Shown piece by piece: positions 10,537 to 19,988 of a DNA stretch of 64,000 nt. The position numbers were made by a program, and so were the translations under genes. Location: positions 44,965 through 108,964 of the forward strand of contig NZ_QTSZ01000007.1 in the NCBI RefSeq assembly GCF_003730295.1, read 5' to 3'. Numbering within the stretch: position 1 is the first letter of the stretch; each line of letters begins with the position of its first letter. This DNA is from Ornithinibacillus gellani. GTDB taxonomy: Bacteria; Bacillota; Bacilli; Bacillales; Amphibacillaceae. A model generated the notes under the pieces. The model saw only the letters and a list, made by a program, of their open reading frames with translations, did not search any database and had not been told where the DNA came from.

Positions 10537-10806
10537 TTATTCGTATTTGTATATTACAGGTTGAATGATAAAAAAACATAGAATAACCCATATACCAAAC
10601 AGTATCATGTTAATTATACTATCTAGATTATATATTAAAATAATACTAGGTATGAAGAGAATAAGTGAAAAAACTAATTTTGATAAAAAAGTTGGTTTCA
10701 TTTTTTTATTACAGTTGGAGCAATAGATTTTTTTTGGTTGCCTAAATATATCGATTGTTACACCGTTAATTTGATTACATTCAATGCATTTTATTTTTTT
10801 TTCAAT
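10537..10806 (-). CDS. Small CxxC...CxxC membrane protein, apparent AUU start
   Basis: On the minus strand an 89-codon open frame encodes two CxxC pairs (CIEC near 7-10, CSNC near 29-32) separated by 18 residues, followed by two hydrophobic segments: the layout of the TIGR04104 'cxxc_20_cxxc' family. A second member with the same layout is at 41234. There is no ATG, GTG or TTG before the first CxxC. The codon ATT at 10804-10806 lies seven bases after a perfect GGAGG, with an in-frame TAA upstream. Either the gene uses the rare AUU start, or its ATG has mutated and it is silenced. The frame has no internal stop, which favours recent or continuing function. Confidence 0.6.
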   Translation of the reverse strand: MEKKIKCIECNQINGVTIDIFRQPKKIYCSNCNKKMKPTFLSKLVFSLILFIPSIILIYNLDSIINMILFGIWVILCFFIIQPVIYKYE

Positions 10807-11330
10807 ATTATTTCCTCCAACTTTTTACTTCACTAGCAAAGTTTAAACCAAGTCCACTCCAGCTAGAAGTTTTACCATTAAATATATATCGATCGATTGT
10901 TATTTATATATTTATATTGGGGGGAAACACATACCGGGTTCTTGAACTTTTTTCGATGTTCTATATTGCTTTGTTTCCGTCTGTAAGAGTTTATTCAGCT
11001 TTGTAGAAGCTCGGATGTAGTACTTTTTTCTGCCGATACCACACTTAGGTTTAAAAATATCATGATAGTAGAAAAGCAAAAAATATTTATTGTTTTTTTT
11101 CATACTTTTCCCTTACATTCATTTGTTTTTTCCTCACTTTATTACTATTACTAATTCTACATATTCTACATATTTTTTTATTCTCCTTCATTTAATTACT
11201 ATTTTTAAAAATTTCTTCTACGAGAATTGTCAGGGAATGCTATTAAGGATTAATGTCCAGTAAAAACGAAGGTGAAACGTGGGTTAGTATTAAAAATATA
11301 TCGAAATACCTCGATAAATTCGAAGAAACA

Positions 11331-11416
11331 CAGCATGGTTTTCAGTGGTACTTGGTTTCCTGTAATATTTTTCATCGTTTTTGGTGCAGGCTTAATATCT
11401 TTATCTTCATTAACAG
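11331..11416 (-). pseudogene. Inverted fragment of dnaA (codons about 83-111)
   Basis: The reverse complement of 11331-11416 matches 16868-16953 inside dnaA at 84 of 86 positions with no gaps. The copied piece encodes the end of DnaA domain II and the start of domain III. Both flanks then diverge abruptly. It is in opposite orientation to dnaA, about 5.5 kb away, and joined out of frame to another gene fragment. Confidence 0.9.
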
Positions 11417-11657
11417 TTCTTTTTTGTAAGGCTCAACAATTTCATTAAATCGTTCCAAATAAGACTTATCTTTAAGTGAAACTAATACATTATTTTCATG
11501 ACTAAGTTCGTTATTTATATCGTCTTTTGTTGCCGATATTCTTTCGTCATTATGCTACCCAATCCCGCCGTAAATCACTTGTTGTTTTAATCCCTTCCAT
11601 CCTGAAAATAGCATAACTCAACGTAAGCCCCCCGATCAAAGTAGATAAGCCAAGCAT
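11372..11657 (-). pseudogene. Decayed small-gene remnants next to the dnaA fragment
   Basis: Minus-strand frame 11550-11657 encodes 35 residues with a membrane-like segment (LSTLIGGLTLSYAIF) and a polar end (TTSDLRRDWVA). A second open stretch, about 11372-11554, lacks a start and reads as a helical, charged protein end (NNVLVSLKDKSYLERFNEIV) that runs out of frame into the dnaA fragment. Neither is recognised; they look like broken pieces of one or two genes. Confidence 0.4.
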
Positions 11658-11742
11658 GGCACAAGAGATAATGAGCAGCTATTTGTTGGTACATGGTCTT
11701 ATGTGGGATTGTTTGAGTGAGATTTTCTTGATTCAGAAGTAC

Positions 11743-12300
11743 GTGAGTTGAATTTTTAAAGATGATTGGCGGATTTTTAACTTCGGCACCTGGTGAGTGT
11801 AGTTTTCAAATAGAATCAGCAAAATTTTTAACTCAAACACCTTTTGAGTGCAGTTTTACAATGGAATCAGCTAATTTTTTAACTCAAACACCTTTTGAGT
11901 GCAGTTTTACAATAGAATCAGCAAATTTTTTAACTCAAGCATCTTTTGAGTGCAGTTTTACAATAGAATCAGCAAATTTTTTAACTCAAGCATCTTTTAA
12001 GTGTAGTTTTCAAATGGAATCAGCTAATTTTTTGACTCAAACGACTGGTGAGTGCAGTTTCACCAAAGGATCAGCTAATTTTTTGACTCAAACACCTGGT
12101 GAGTGCAGTTTTCAAATGGAATCAGCTAATTTTTTAACTCAAACGACTGGTGAGTGAAGTTTCACCAAAGGATCAGCTAATTTTTTGACTCAAACACCTG
12201 GTGAGTGTAGTTTTCAAATAGAATCAGCAAATTTTTTAACTCAAACAACTGGTGAGTGCAGTTTCACCAAAGGATTAGCAGATTTTTTGACTCGGACCGA
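11743..12300. repeat. 51-bp tandem repeat array, about ten copies
   Basis: The motif GAGTG recurs at exactly 51-bp spacing from about 11795 through 12254 (ten copies, one reading AAGTG), with one or two decayed copies upstream. The unit has the form GAGTGCAGTTTyACmAw..rTCAGCwAATTTTTTrACTCAAacaCCt, and every junction can form a short ACTCAAA/TTTTGAGT or CACC/GGTG hairpin. No indel breaks the period. Because 51 is a multiple of 3, one plus-strand frame stays open from 11762 to a TGA at 12155-12157, giving a 17-residue periodic peptide, but there is no ribosome site. Internal copies differ by substitutions only. Confidence 0.9.
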
Positions 12301-12402
12301 CTGATTTTTCATTTGGGCAGTTTAAGGCTGCTTGTGTGATGCGCTCCGCTTCAAATGCAAGAGCTGCGGTGGTGATTGCTGCGGGGGTTGGTTTAACTAT
12401 AT

Positions 12403-12432
12403 AAAAAAGCCCCGGTTTCCCGAGGGCTTTTG
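12403..12432 (-). terminator. Terminator of the yidC-jag operon
   Basis: Stem AAAAGCCC/GGGCTTTT with a partly paired loop; on the minus strand it is followed by a T tract, immediately after the jag stop. Confidence 0.85.
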
Positions 12433-12435
12433 TCG

Positions 12436-13050
12436 TTATGGTTTTATTACGATGTGGCGATGCGGTTCGACGCCATCGGAATAGGTGGTAACCTCACCTT
12501 TTTCCTGCAAAATACTATGGATGATCTTTCGCTCATATGCTGGCATCGGTTCTAAAGCAACCTTGCGCTGGATCCGCTTCGCTTTCTCCGCCATTCGAAG
12601 TCCTAAGCCTTCCAGTGTTTCACGGCGGCGCTCCCGATATCCTTCTGCATCAATGGTGACCGTATAATACTGTTCTCCATCTTTATTAACCGCAAGATGG
12701 ACCAAATATTGCAATGCATTTAAGGTTTGACCACGCTTGCCAATCAATACTGCGATTTTTTCACCACTTAAATCAAAGGTAATGTGATTGCTGTCTACCG
12801 TCATATCAATTTGGGCTTCGACTCCCATATTTCGAATCACTTCGGTAATAAAGTTTTTCGCTTCTTCTACCTGATTCTTCTTGACGATGACTTTCACAAT
12901 CGCGCGCTTGGATCCAAATACGCCAAGCAATCCCTTTTTGCCTTCATCAATAATATCTACTTCTACTTGGTCCCTGGTAGTATTCAACTGCTCTAGTGCT
13001 GATTGGACCGCTTCTTCAACCGTTTGCCCACTAGCAGTGACTTCTTTCAC
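12436..13050 (-). CDS. jag: RNA-binding protein Jag/KhpB (SpoIIIJ-associated)
   Basis: A 204-aa protein with an N-terminal Jag domain (about 1-50), a KH domain with [11 protein letters not shown] at about 104-114, and a C-terminal R3H domain (about 140-204, including [13 protein letters not shown]). KhpB pairs with KhpA to bind RNA and affects cell division and elongation; the gene is classically linked to spoIIIJ/yidC. The GTG start overlaps the yidC stop in the arrangement GTGA, with GGAGG eight bases upstream, showing translational coupling. A terminator follows. Confidence 0.95.
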   Translation of the reverse strand: MKEVTASGQTVEEAVQSALEQLNTTRDQVEVDIIDEGKKGLLGVFGSKRAIVKVIVKKNQVEEAKNFITEVIRNMGVEAQIDMTVDSNHITFDLSGEKIAVLIGKRGQTLNALQYLVHLAVNKDGEQYYTVTIDAEGYRERRRETLEGLGLRMAEKAKRIQRKVALEPMPAYERKIIHSILQEKGEVTTYSDGVEPHRHIVIKP

Positions 13051-13823
13051 TTTTTGTCTCCTCCAGTACTGACATCTTTCATCATTGGTTTACGAATGAA
13101 AATCGTCTGTGCGACCATAAATACGTTACCTACTACCCAGTATAATGCTAATGCTGCTGGGAAAAATACTGCAAATACCCCGATCATGATTGGCATGACA
13201 TACATCATAATCATCATCTGTGGGTTCTGCGCAGCTGGACTTCCAGCCATCATTAGTTTTTGTTGCAGGAATGTAGCCCCTGCTGCAATGATTGGTAAAA
13301 TATAGAATGGATCTGGTGACCCAAGCTCAAACCATAGAAAGCTACCTTGTTTAATTGCCTCTGTACGCATAATTGCATGGTAAATTGCAATTAAAATTGG
13401 CATTTGAATAAATATCGGTAAACAACCTGCAAGCGGATTAACACCATGCTTTTGGAACAATGCCATCGTTTCTTGCTGCAGCTTCTGTTGTGTATTCGCA
13501 TCTTTTGAACTGTACTTCTTCTGTATTTCCTTCAATTCAGGCTGAATATCCTGCATTGCTTTGGAGCTCTTCAATTGCTTCACGTTCAGCGGAAGCAAAA
13601 TCAACCGAATAATGATCGTCACGACAACGATAGCCAAACCATAATTATTATGGAACAAATCGGAAAAGTACGTGATTAACCATGACATGGGATAAACAAA
13701 ATACTTATTCCAAAAACCTGTACTCTCAGATGTTATCGGTACGTCAATTTGTGTACACCCAGATAAGAAAACAACCAATCCAATAAGGGCGACAACCAAT
13801 AATACCTTTTTATTTCGAAACAT
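13047..13823 (-). CDS. yidC: Membrane protein insertase YidC/SpoIIIJ
   Basis: A 258-aa lipoprotein form of YidC/Oxa1 that inserts membrane proteins with or after Sec; in B. subtilis SpoIIIJ is needed for sigma-G activation in the forespore. The signal peptide ends in lipobox LSGC (about residues 20-23), followed by five membrane segments, with the conserved [17 protein letters not shown] and [11 protein letters not shown]. Start: ATG at 13823, although GGAGG is 13 bases away; a TTG at 13829 is better spaced and equally possible. Coupled to jag by a 4-bp overlap. Confidence 0.95.
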   Translation of the reverse strand: MFRNKKVLLVVALIGLVVFLSGCTQIDVPITSESTGFWNKYFVYPMSWLITYFSDLFHNNYGLAIVVVTIIIRLILLPLNVKQLKSSKAMQDIQPELKEIQKKYSSKDANTQQKLQQETMALFQKHGVNPLAGCLPIFIQMPILIAIYHAIMRTEAIKQGSFLWFELGSPDPFYILPIIAAGATFLQQKLMMAGSPAAQNPQMMIMMYVMPIMIGVFAVFFPAALALYWVVGNVFMVAQTIFIRKPMMKDVSTGGDKK

Positions 13824-13990
13824 ACGCAAATTCTTTCCTCCTAACTCAGGACAAAAACCCGACATTAACTCTCTTCAGATCATGATGCGTAACGGCAATC
13901 CTATTCAATAAAGAACGATATTTACCCACATGTCCTATTCTATTTTTATATTAGCATTAAAGCAATAAAAGATTCTATTTTAATGACATT

Positions 13991-14335
13991 TTATTTTCTA
14001 ATGAATAGCTTTTGTTTGGAAAGTAAATGGATAAGACTTTTTTTCATCTCATGAAAACCCATGTCTTTCGTTGGTTGACGGGCTATGATGATGATATCGT
14101 GACCTGGTTTTATTTGCTCCTCTAATTCATGAAAGGCTTGACGCAAATATCGTTTGATTTGGTTTCTTGTCACGGCATTACCTATTTTTTTCCCTACAGA
14201 TAGACCGATTCTAAAATGTTCCAGCTCTTCATTTTTCATATAATAAATCACCAGCTGGCGATTGGCAAAGGATTTTCCTTTTTTAAACAACAGCTGAAAT
14301 TCTTTATTGTCCTTTATGCGATAACCTTTTTTCAT
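13991..14335 (-). CDS. rnpA: Ribonuclease P protein component
   Basis: A 114-aa basic protein that helps the RNase P RNA bind and process pre-tRNA 5' leaders. It begins [13 protein letters not shown], and the RNR signature [16 protein letters not shown] is at about 53-68. Start at 14335 follows AAAGGTGAT; upstream in-frame sequence is not homologous. It lies 282 bp downstream of rpmH, a wider gap than usual, with a terminator directly after rpmH, so it may need its own promoter. Confidence 0.95.
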   Translation of the reverse strand: MKKGYRIKDNKEFQLLFKKGKSFANRQLVIYYMKNEELEHFRIGLSVGKKIGNAVTRNQIKRYLRQAFHELEEQIKPGHDIIIIARQPTKDMGFHEMKKSLIHLLSKQKLFIRK

Positions 14336-14598
14336 CCTATCACCTTTTACCCAAATTACCAGCAACCGCACCGTGTATGATGCTGCATATAATTGCTGAA
14401 TAGCCAAAGGAAGCCACGACCAGTAAATTCACCGGGACGTGGCTCCTGATACAGGCTACGAACGCGACTATTAAAATGACACGTATGTACAACAACATGT
14501 CCAAATGTAGATCATGCAGACCTGCTTTATCATATGGCCGGTTCCACTGTATTCCGCTGTTTTAACGCATCATATTACCTCTATAAACTAGAAAAAAA

Positions 14599-14616
14599 CC
14601 ACTGACAACTCAGTGG
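14599..14616 (-). terminator. Terminator just after rpmH
   Basis: A 7-bp perfect stem (14599-14605 with 14610-14616, 4-nt loop); on the minus strand it is followed by seven T residues. It ends one base past the rpmH stop codon and would reduce read-through into rnpA. Confidence 0.8.
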
Positions 14617-14617
14617 C

Positions 14618-14752
<135 letters not shown>

Positions 14753-14979
14753 CTATCTTGCACCTCCCTGAGGGATCAAAAAATCCAGATTAAATCCTAT
14801 CCAGTAGACAGTCCTTGTAATTATACTGAACGACCCTACCATCTGTCAACTTGTATTTTTGAGAAGGTCATCCAGTAGGAATTTGAATACATTTCACCCA
14901 TACCAATTATTTCGGTATCCGATTCAATCACCATTTCTTAAATATCTGTTCTGTATTGCCAACCCCGATTATTCCCAGC

Positions 14980-15723
14980 TTATATCGTCGTAATCACTGG
15001 CCCATCCTTCGTTATAATAATCGTATGTTCATATTGTGCCACAGCACTTTCATTGGTTAAGAGCGTCCATCCATCTTCCGCTTGAAAAACGGTTTCTTCA
15101 TATGTAGAAATAAACGGCTCAAAGGCAATGACCATACCATCTGTTAACCATTCATCATCCCATTTGGTGAAATAATTGAAAATATGTTCTGGTGCTTCAT
15201 GGATGGAGCGACCGATACCATGTCCTGTGAGATCTTTGATAACGGTGAGACCGTGCTGCTTTGCTACTTGTTGTACTGCTTTTCCCAATGCACTCTTTCT
15301 CGCGCCAGGTTTTGCCAACTTTAGACCAGCATCAAAAGCCTCTTTCGCAACTTCACATATTTTATATAATATTGCTTCGCCTTCTCCGACAACAAAGGAA
15401 ATACCAGTATCTGCAAAGTATCCATTTTTTGAACCGGAAACATCAATATTTACGATATCTCCTGCTTGGATGATCCGTTTCTTATTCGGTATGCCATGTG
15501 CTACTTCCTGATTAACGCTAATGCATGTATATCCTGGAAAATCATATTCTCCTTTTGGTGCTGATTGTGCTCCTGCTTTGTCGAACATTTCTTTTGCGAT
15601 TTCATCCAGTTCTTTTGTGGACATACCTGGCTTTGTACAATCGACCAATTTATCTCGAATTTCTCCACAAATTTTCCCAATTTCTTTTAATCCTTTCCAA
15701 TCTGCTTCCGTTTTTGCGATCAT
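14980..15723 (-). CDS. map: Methionine aminopeptidase, type I
   Basis: A 247-aa M24 peptidase that removes the initiator Met from nascent proteins. All ligands are visible: substrate H76, metal ligands D94, D105, H168, E202 and E232. Length and sequence resemble the extra MetAP (YflG type) rather than the ribosomal-operon Map. The unusual feature is its place: it sits between rpmH and the dnaA-box cluster, where B. subtilis has no gene. Its start abuts oriC, so any promoter lies within the DnaA-box region. It is transcribed away from dnaA. Confidence 0.93.
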   Translation of the reverse strand: MIAKTEADWKGLKEIGKICGEIRDKLVDCTKPGMSTKELDEIAKEMFDKAGAQSAPKGEYDFPGYTCISVNQEVAHGIPNKKRIIQAGDIVNIDVSGSKNGYFADTGISFVVGEGEAILYKICEVAKEAFDAGLKLAKPGARKSALGKAVQQVAKQHGLTVIKDLTGHGIGRSIHEAPEHIFNYFTKWDDEWLTDGMVIAFEPFISTYEETVFQAEDGWTLLTNESAVAQYEHTIIITKDGPVITTI

Positions 15724-15938
15724 ATTTTATCCCCACTTTTGATTCCATTTTTCTTAAGCATTTTCTTAAATCTATTTTTTTATCCTTTACCGATTTTTTA
15801 TCCCGCATTTACAGCCGACAATTTTTGCCGACTTCGAATTTACAGGATCAAATTTTTATCATTCATTTTGGAGCTGCAAATAATTTTTCCGTCATTTTCT
15901 TTTTTGAATTTTTTTGGCGTTATTTTTGTCTATCTTTT

Positions 15939-16277
15939 TTATCCACAGTCAGATGTTTTTATATTTTATGCTATTTTTTATATCCACAACATCTATCGAC
16001 AGGTTGCCCACAAATTCTACATATGTTTATAATTTTTGTCTACAGCTGTTGAATATTGTGGATAACTGTCAAACTACCGTTGCAAGCTTTGCTTTTTTTT
16101 GGTACGATTAATGTGTTTTAGTCTGTTGATAAGTGATTTCTATTTCATAGTTATTCACAGACTGTGGATAACCTGTGGACATCCTTTCACAGATCTGTTT
16201 AAGAACTTATCAACAAGATTGTGGATATTGCTGATAAATTCTTCAAAACGCGTTATAATCATTTATAAGTATCCACA
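15939..16277. other. oriC: oriC upstream DnaA-box cluster (incAB-like)
   Basis: Nine-mers matching TTATNCACA or its complement: perfect at 15939 (+), 16057 (-), 16151 (+, TTATTCACA) and 16163 (-); one mismatch at 15980 (+), 16124 (-), 16207 (+), 16220 (-) and 16269 (+). A further one-mismatch box (TTATCCCCA) is at 15727. The whole 15.73-16.62 kb gap between map and dnaA is A/T rich and otherwise gene-free. This corresponds to the region upstream of dnaA in the bipartite origin of Bacillus. Confidence 0.93.
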
Positions 16278-16620
16278 GGCGAATAAAACGTGGTTTATTT
16301 TATCATCGACTTTTATTTTCTACATAACTAGCCGATCAAATGCTGTCCCGTTAAGATTAGATCGGGTTTTATAAGCATGTACCAAGCACTTAAATAGTTT
16401 TTTTCATCCTTTTCCATCTTTATATACTTTCCTATTTTAAAGATAGAAAAAGGTTTTTTTTTCTCAAAAAACAGCAGTGCAAGCAATAAAAAGATGCTTC
16501 GGCTCACGTATGTACCAAATGAATGCAAACAAATGTTACGGAGGCAGCTGTGTTTATTTTTTCATCAGCAACGCTCATCCGTATTTTAACAATCCATTTT
16601 TCGAGAGGGGTGAAATAATT

Positions 16621-17967
16621 TTGGAAAACATAAATGATTTATGGTCAGCAGCCTTAGAGAAAATTGAAGAACAAATTAGTAAACCCAGCTTTGATACATG
16701 GTTGAAAAATACGGAAGCAAAGTCACTGGAAGGAAATAAATTAACGGTTTCTGCACCGAATGAGTTTGCCCGTGATTGGTTGGAGGAACAGTACACTGAA
16801 TTAATTGGTGATGTTCTAACTGAATTGACCGGAGCAGAGTTGATTACGAGGTTTGTTATTCCTGAATCTGTTAAAGAAGATAAAGATATTAAGCCTGCAC
16901 CAAAAACGATGAAAAATATTACAGGAAACCAAGTACCACCGAAAACCATGCTGAATCCGAAATATACATTCGACACATTTGTTATCGGATCCGGTAACCG
17001 TTTTGCACATGCGGCTTCCTTGGCTGTTGCAGAAGCTCCAGCACAGGCATATAATCCGTTATTTATTTATGGTGGTGTAGGACTCGGAAAAACGCATTTG
17101 ATGCATGCAATTGGCCATTATGTCCGAGAGCATGATAAGGATGCGAATGTCGTTTATCTATCATCGGAAAAATTTACGAATGAATTTATTAATGCCATCA
17201 TGGATAATAAAACCATTAATTTTCGTAATAAATACCGTAATGTAGATGTGCTGCTGATTGACGACATCCAGTTTATTGCTGGGAAAGAGTCGACCCAGGA
17301 AGAATTTTTCCATACTTTTAATGCATTGCATGATGAAAATAAGCAAATTATTATCTCGAGTGACCGACCACCAAAGGAAATTCCGACCTTGGAGGACCGC
17401 TTGCGTTCACGCTTTGAGTGGGGGTTGATCACAGATATTACGCCACCTGATTTGGAGACTCGGATTGCTATTTTAAGTAAAAAGGCAAAAGCAGAGGGAT
17501 TAGATATTCCAAATGAAGTCATGCTTTATATTGCGAACCAGATCGACACGAATATTCGTGAGCTGGAAGGCGCCTTAATCCGTGTGGTTGCTTATTCATC
17601 ACTTGTTAACCAGGATATTGATGCTGCCCTTGCTGCAGATGCATTAAAGGATATTATTCCAAGCAATAAGCCAAAAGTAATTACGATCCAAACGATTCAG
17701 GAGCTTGTTAGTGATAAGTATCATATTAAGCTCGATGATATGCTTGCTAAGAAAAGAACACAGTCCATCGCATTCCCGAGACAGATTGCGATGTATCTTT
17801 CCAGAGAAATGACAGATTCCTCCTTACCTAAAATTGGTGGGGAATTCGGTGGAAGGGATCATACGACGGTTATCCATGCCCATGAAAAAATCTCTAAAAT
17901 GATTGAAAATGATCCTGTTTTCAGCAAAGATATCGATGAAATAATGGAAGAACTTAAATCACTGTAA
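16621..17967 (+). CDS. dnaA: Chromosomal replication initiator DnaA
   Basis: A 448-aa AAA+ initiator that binds DnaA boxes and opens the origin. Domain I is about 1-80, linker about 81-110, Walker [10 protein letters not shown] at 151-159, Walker B LLIDDIQF, and domain IV carries [15 protein letters not shown]. Start: TTG at 16621 with GGGGTG eight bases upstream gives the family length and the N-terminal ENINDLW; an in-frame ATG far upstream would add about 48 non-homologous residues. DnaA boxes lie on both sides, allowing autoregulation. Codons 83-111 are duplicated, inverted, at 11331. Confidence 0.98.
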   Translation: MENINDLWSAALEKIEEQISKPSFDTWLKNTEAKSLEGNKLTVSAPNEFARDWLEEQYTELIGDVLTELTGAELITRFVIPESVKEDKDIKPAPKTMKNITGNQVPPKTMLNPKYTFDTFVIGSGNRFAHAASLAVAEAPAQAYNPLFIYGGVGLGKTHLMHAIGHYVREHDKDANVVYLSSEKFTNEFINAIMDNKTINFRNKYRNVDVLLIDDIQFIAGKESTQEEFFHTFNALHDENKQIIISSDRPPKEIPTLEDRLRSRFEWGLITDITPPDLETRIAILSKKAKAEGLDIPNEVMLYIANQIDTNIRELEGALIRVVAYSSLVNQDIDAALAADALKDIIPSNKPKVITIQTIQELVSDKYHIKLDDMLAKKRTQSIAFPRQIAMYLSREMTDSSLPKIGGEFGGRDHTTVIHAHEKISKMIENDPVFSKDIDEIMEELKSL

Positions 17968-17970
17968 AAG

Positions 17971-18130
17971 TCATCCACATGTGAATAGTGAGAATAAGTT
18001 GTACCATCCATCAACAGGTTATCCACATGTTGATAACCTTGCAATATATTCATTAATAATAGTTATCCACAAATCCACAGCGCTTACTATTATTATTACT
18101 GGTTTTTTTATAAAAATAATAAATAATATA
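17971..18130. other. oriC: oriC unwinding region between dnaA and dnaN
   Basis: DnaA boxes: 17971 (+, one mismatch), 17980 (-, two mismatches), 18019 (+, perfect), 18028 (-, one mismatch), 18063 (+, perfect) and a weak box at 18071. Next to the last pair comes GCGC, then TTACTATTATTATTACT (about 18083-18100), which matches the DnaA-trio pattern (TAC/TAT triplets) next to the box pair in B. subtilis. An AT-only tract (18102-18130) follows. The arrangement box-box, GC spacer, trios, AT tract is the known basal unwinding system; the match is by inspection. Confidence 0.85.
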
Positions 18131-18154
18131 CTATTGGCAGGAGGATATTCATCC

Positions 18155-19291
18155 ATGAAATTTATTATTCAGCGGGATACGTTGATTTCAAGTGTACAGG
18201 ATGTCATGAAGGCTGTTTCTCCAAGAACGGCAATCCCAATTTTGACAGGTATTAAACTGGTAGCAAAACAACATGGAATAACATTAACAGGTAGTGATTC
18301 TGATATTTCAATTGAATCTTACATACCAGCAGAATCAGATGGCATCGTATATGTGGAAGATATTGAAGAAGGAAGTATTGTTTTACAGGCACGTTACTTT
18401 CCAGATATTATTCGTAAGCTTCCTGAAAAAACAGTTGAAATCCATGTCGATGATCAGTTAAAGGTAACGATTCGATCTGGAAACGCGGAATATAACTTAA
18501 ATGGTCTGGATGCAGAAGAATATCCACAGCTTCCGCAGGTGAATACGGATGATAGCTTTGATATGCCAATAGATTTACTAAAAGGTATGATCAAACAGAC
18601 TGTTTTTGCTGTATCCACGATGGAAACACGCCCGATTCTAACAGGGGTAAATATTAGCTTGGAAAATGGCGAATTGCATTTCACGGCAACAGATAGCCAT
18701 CGACTTGCATCTCGTAAACTGCCGATTTCTAGTACAAGCTTAAGCTTTTCTAATATTGTTGTTCCTGGAAAGAGCTTAAATGAGCTGAATAAAATTTTAA
18801 ATGACAATGAAGAAACGGTAGAAATCAGTGTAACCAATAATCAAATTCTTTTCCGTACGAAGCATTTAAATTTTCTATCCAGATTATTGGATGGAACGTA
18901 TCCGGAAACTTCCAGATTGATTCCAGAACAAAGCAAAACAACGATTAAAGCTCATACAAAAAATTTAATTCACACCATCGACCGTGCATCTTTATTGGCT
19001 CGGGAGGAAAGTGGAAATATTGTACGCCTGGCAACAAAAGGTGGCGAGCTGTTGGAAATTACAAGTAACTCACCTGAAATTGGTCAAGTAACAGAGGATT
19101 TGAATGTGCATGCCATTGATGGGGAAGAATTAAAAATCTCTTTTAATTCCAAGTATATGCTTGATGCACTTCGGGCCATTGATGCAGAAGATGTTCGAAT
19201 TGAATTTACTGGTGCTATGCGCCCATTCATTATTCGTCCGGAAAACGGAGAAGCGATCTTGCAGCTTATCCTACCTGTTCGGACGTACTAA
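18155..19291 (+). CDS. dnaN: DNA polymerase III beta sliding clamp
   Basis: A 378-aa clamp subunit, the exact length of B. subtilis DnaN, starting MKFIIQRDTLISSVQDVMKA; three similar domains form a ring as a dimer that tethers polymerases. ATG at 18155 follows AGGAGGAT. The C-terminal LILPVRTY is standard. It is in the usual place after dnaA and the unwinding region, and ends at a good terminator. Partners in this window are the clamp-loader subunits DnaX and HolB, and YabA, which links DnaN to DnaA. Confidence 0.98.
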   Translation: MKFIIQRDTLISSVQDVMKAVSPRTAIPILTGIKLVAKQHGITLTGSDSDISIESYIPAESDGIVYVEDIEEGSIVLQARYFPDIIRKLPEKTVEIHVDDQLKVTIRSGNAEYNLNGLDAEEYPQLPQVNTDDSFDMPIDLLKGMIKQTVFAVSTMETRPILTGVNISLENGELHFTATDSHRLASRKLPISSTSLSFSNIVVPGKSLNELNKILNDNEETVEISVTNNQILFRTKHLNFLSRLLDGTYPETSRLIPEQSKTTIKAHTKNLIHTIDRASLLAREESGNIVRLATKGGELLEITSNSPEIGQVTEDLNVHAIDGEELKISFNSKYMLDALRAIDAEDVRIEFTGAMRPFIIRPENGEAILQLILPVRTY

Positions 19292-19305
19292 ATGTAACTC
19301 AAATT

Positions 19306-19358
19306 AAAACTGCCATTGTCAGCATGAAATATTGTTGGCAAGGCAGTTTTATTTTTTT
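19306..19358 (+). terminator. Terminator after dnaN
   Basis: Stem AAAACTGCC (19306-19314) with GGCAGTTTT (19342-19350), followed by an eight-T run. It separates dnaA-dnaN from yaaA-recF. The following 300 bases to 19658 are A/T rich and show no clear gene; the promoter of yaaA-recF must lie there. Confidence 0.85.
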
Positions 19359-19658
19359 TATTGAAATCATACGCATTTTTTCTTCTGACCAATGTAAAAA
19401 AACTTCACTTTTTAAGTAAATATCCTGTTTAAAGATAATTTCAGACGTATTTAAGCGCTTTTCGGATAAATAAGGGGGAAAGCTTCCCTAAACACCAAAA
19501 CTTTAGTAAAATAGGTTTAAGGGCTTTTTTAAGAGCTGAATTTGCACAGTGAATAATTTACGTTAAATAAATCATGGATAAGTGAACTGTCGTATCAAAG
19601 ATGTTCATTCAATTGATAACAATGGTTCTGAATATAAAAAAAGAAGCTGGTGAGCAGC

Positions 19659-19883
19659 ATGAATGAAAAAGTAGAAATTGATACAGCGTACATTACGCTT
19701 GGTCAATTGATTAAACTTGCAAATATACTGGAATCTGGTGGTATGGTTAAAGGCTTTTTACAGGAGCAGGGCGTGCTTGTTAATGAGGAGCAAGAGCATC
19801 GTCGCGGCCGAAAGCTATATCCGGGAGATGTCGTAACAGTAGATGGTGTTGGATCCTATATCGTTTCGGCAAAGGGCGGATAA
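19659..19883 (+). CDS. yaaA: S4 domain-containing protein YaaA/RlbA
   Basis: A 74-aa S4-like RNA-binding protein conserved between dnaN and recF in Bacilli and implicated in ribosome assembly. Family features are ITLGQLIKLANILESGG, a VKGFLQ segment, RRGRKLYPGDVV and GVGSY. Start: ATG at 19659 (an in-frame GTG at 19650 is alternative). recF follows by about 105 bp. The family is clear; its role is from literature. Confidence 0.9.
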   Translation: MNEKVEIDTAYITLGQLIKLANILESGGMVKGFLQEQGVLVNEEQEHRRGRKLYPGDVVTVDGVGSYIVSAKGG

Positions 19884-19988
19884 TGGCAGCCACTATCTAT
19901 CCGATGTCCGTAAAATTTCTGAACCGAATGCAGCCTTTTTCGAATAAGTGGAGGAGATTGCATCGTTGTTTTGTAATGAGGAATAGAC

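Larger units (their letters stand above)
9534..12435. other. Gene-poor insertion between mnmE and jag
   Basis: About 2.9 kb where relatives have mnmE and jag nearly adjacent. It contains DnaA boxes, an orphan hairpin (9953), a palindromic repeat (10339), one small gene lacking a standard start codon (10537-10806), decayed gene fragments (11372-11657), an inverted fragment of dnaA (11331) and a 51-bp tandem array (11743-12300). A short open frame at 9661-9909 encloses an imperfect inverted repeat (ATATTGG...CCAATAT near 9850) and is not convincing as a gene. An A/T-rich frame of 63 codons at 10912-11103 (minus) also cannot be supported. Confidence 0.7.

Noticed and set aside
10912..11103. 63-codon minus-strand frame
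   Set aside because: Lys/Tyr-rich translation of A/T-rich DNA, weak ribosome site, no recognisable features. It could still be a tiny gene.
11762..12157. 131-codon frame across the 51-bp repeats as a repeat protein
   Set aside because: No ribosome site, and the frame stays open only because 51 is divisible by three; treated as a non-coding array.
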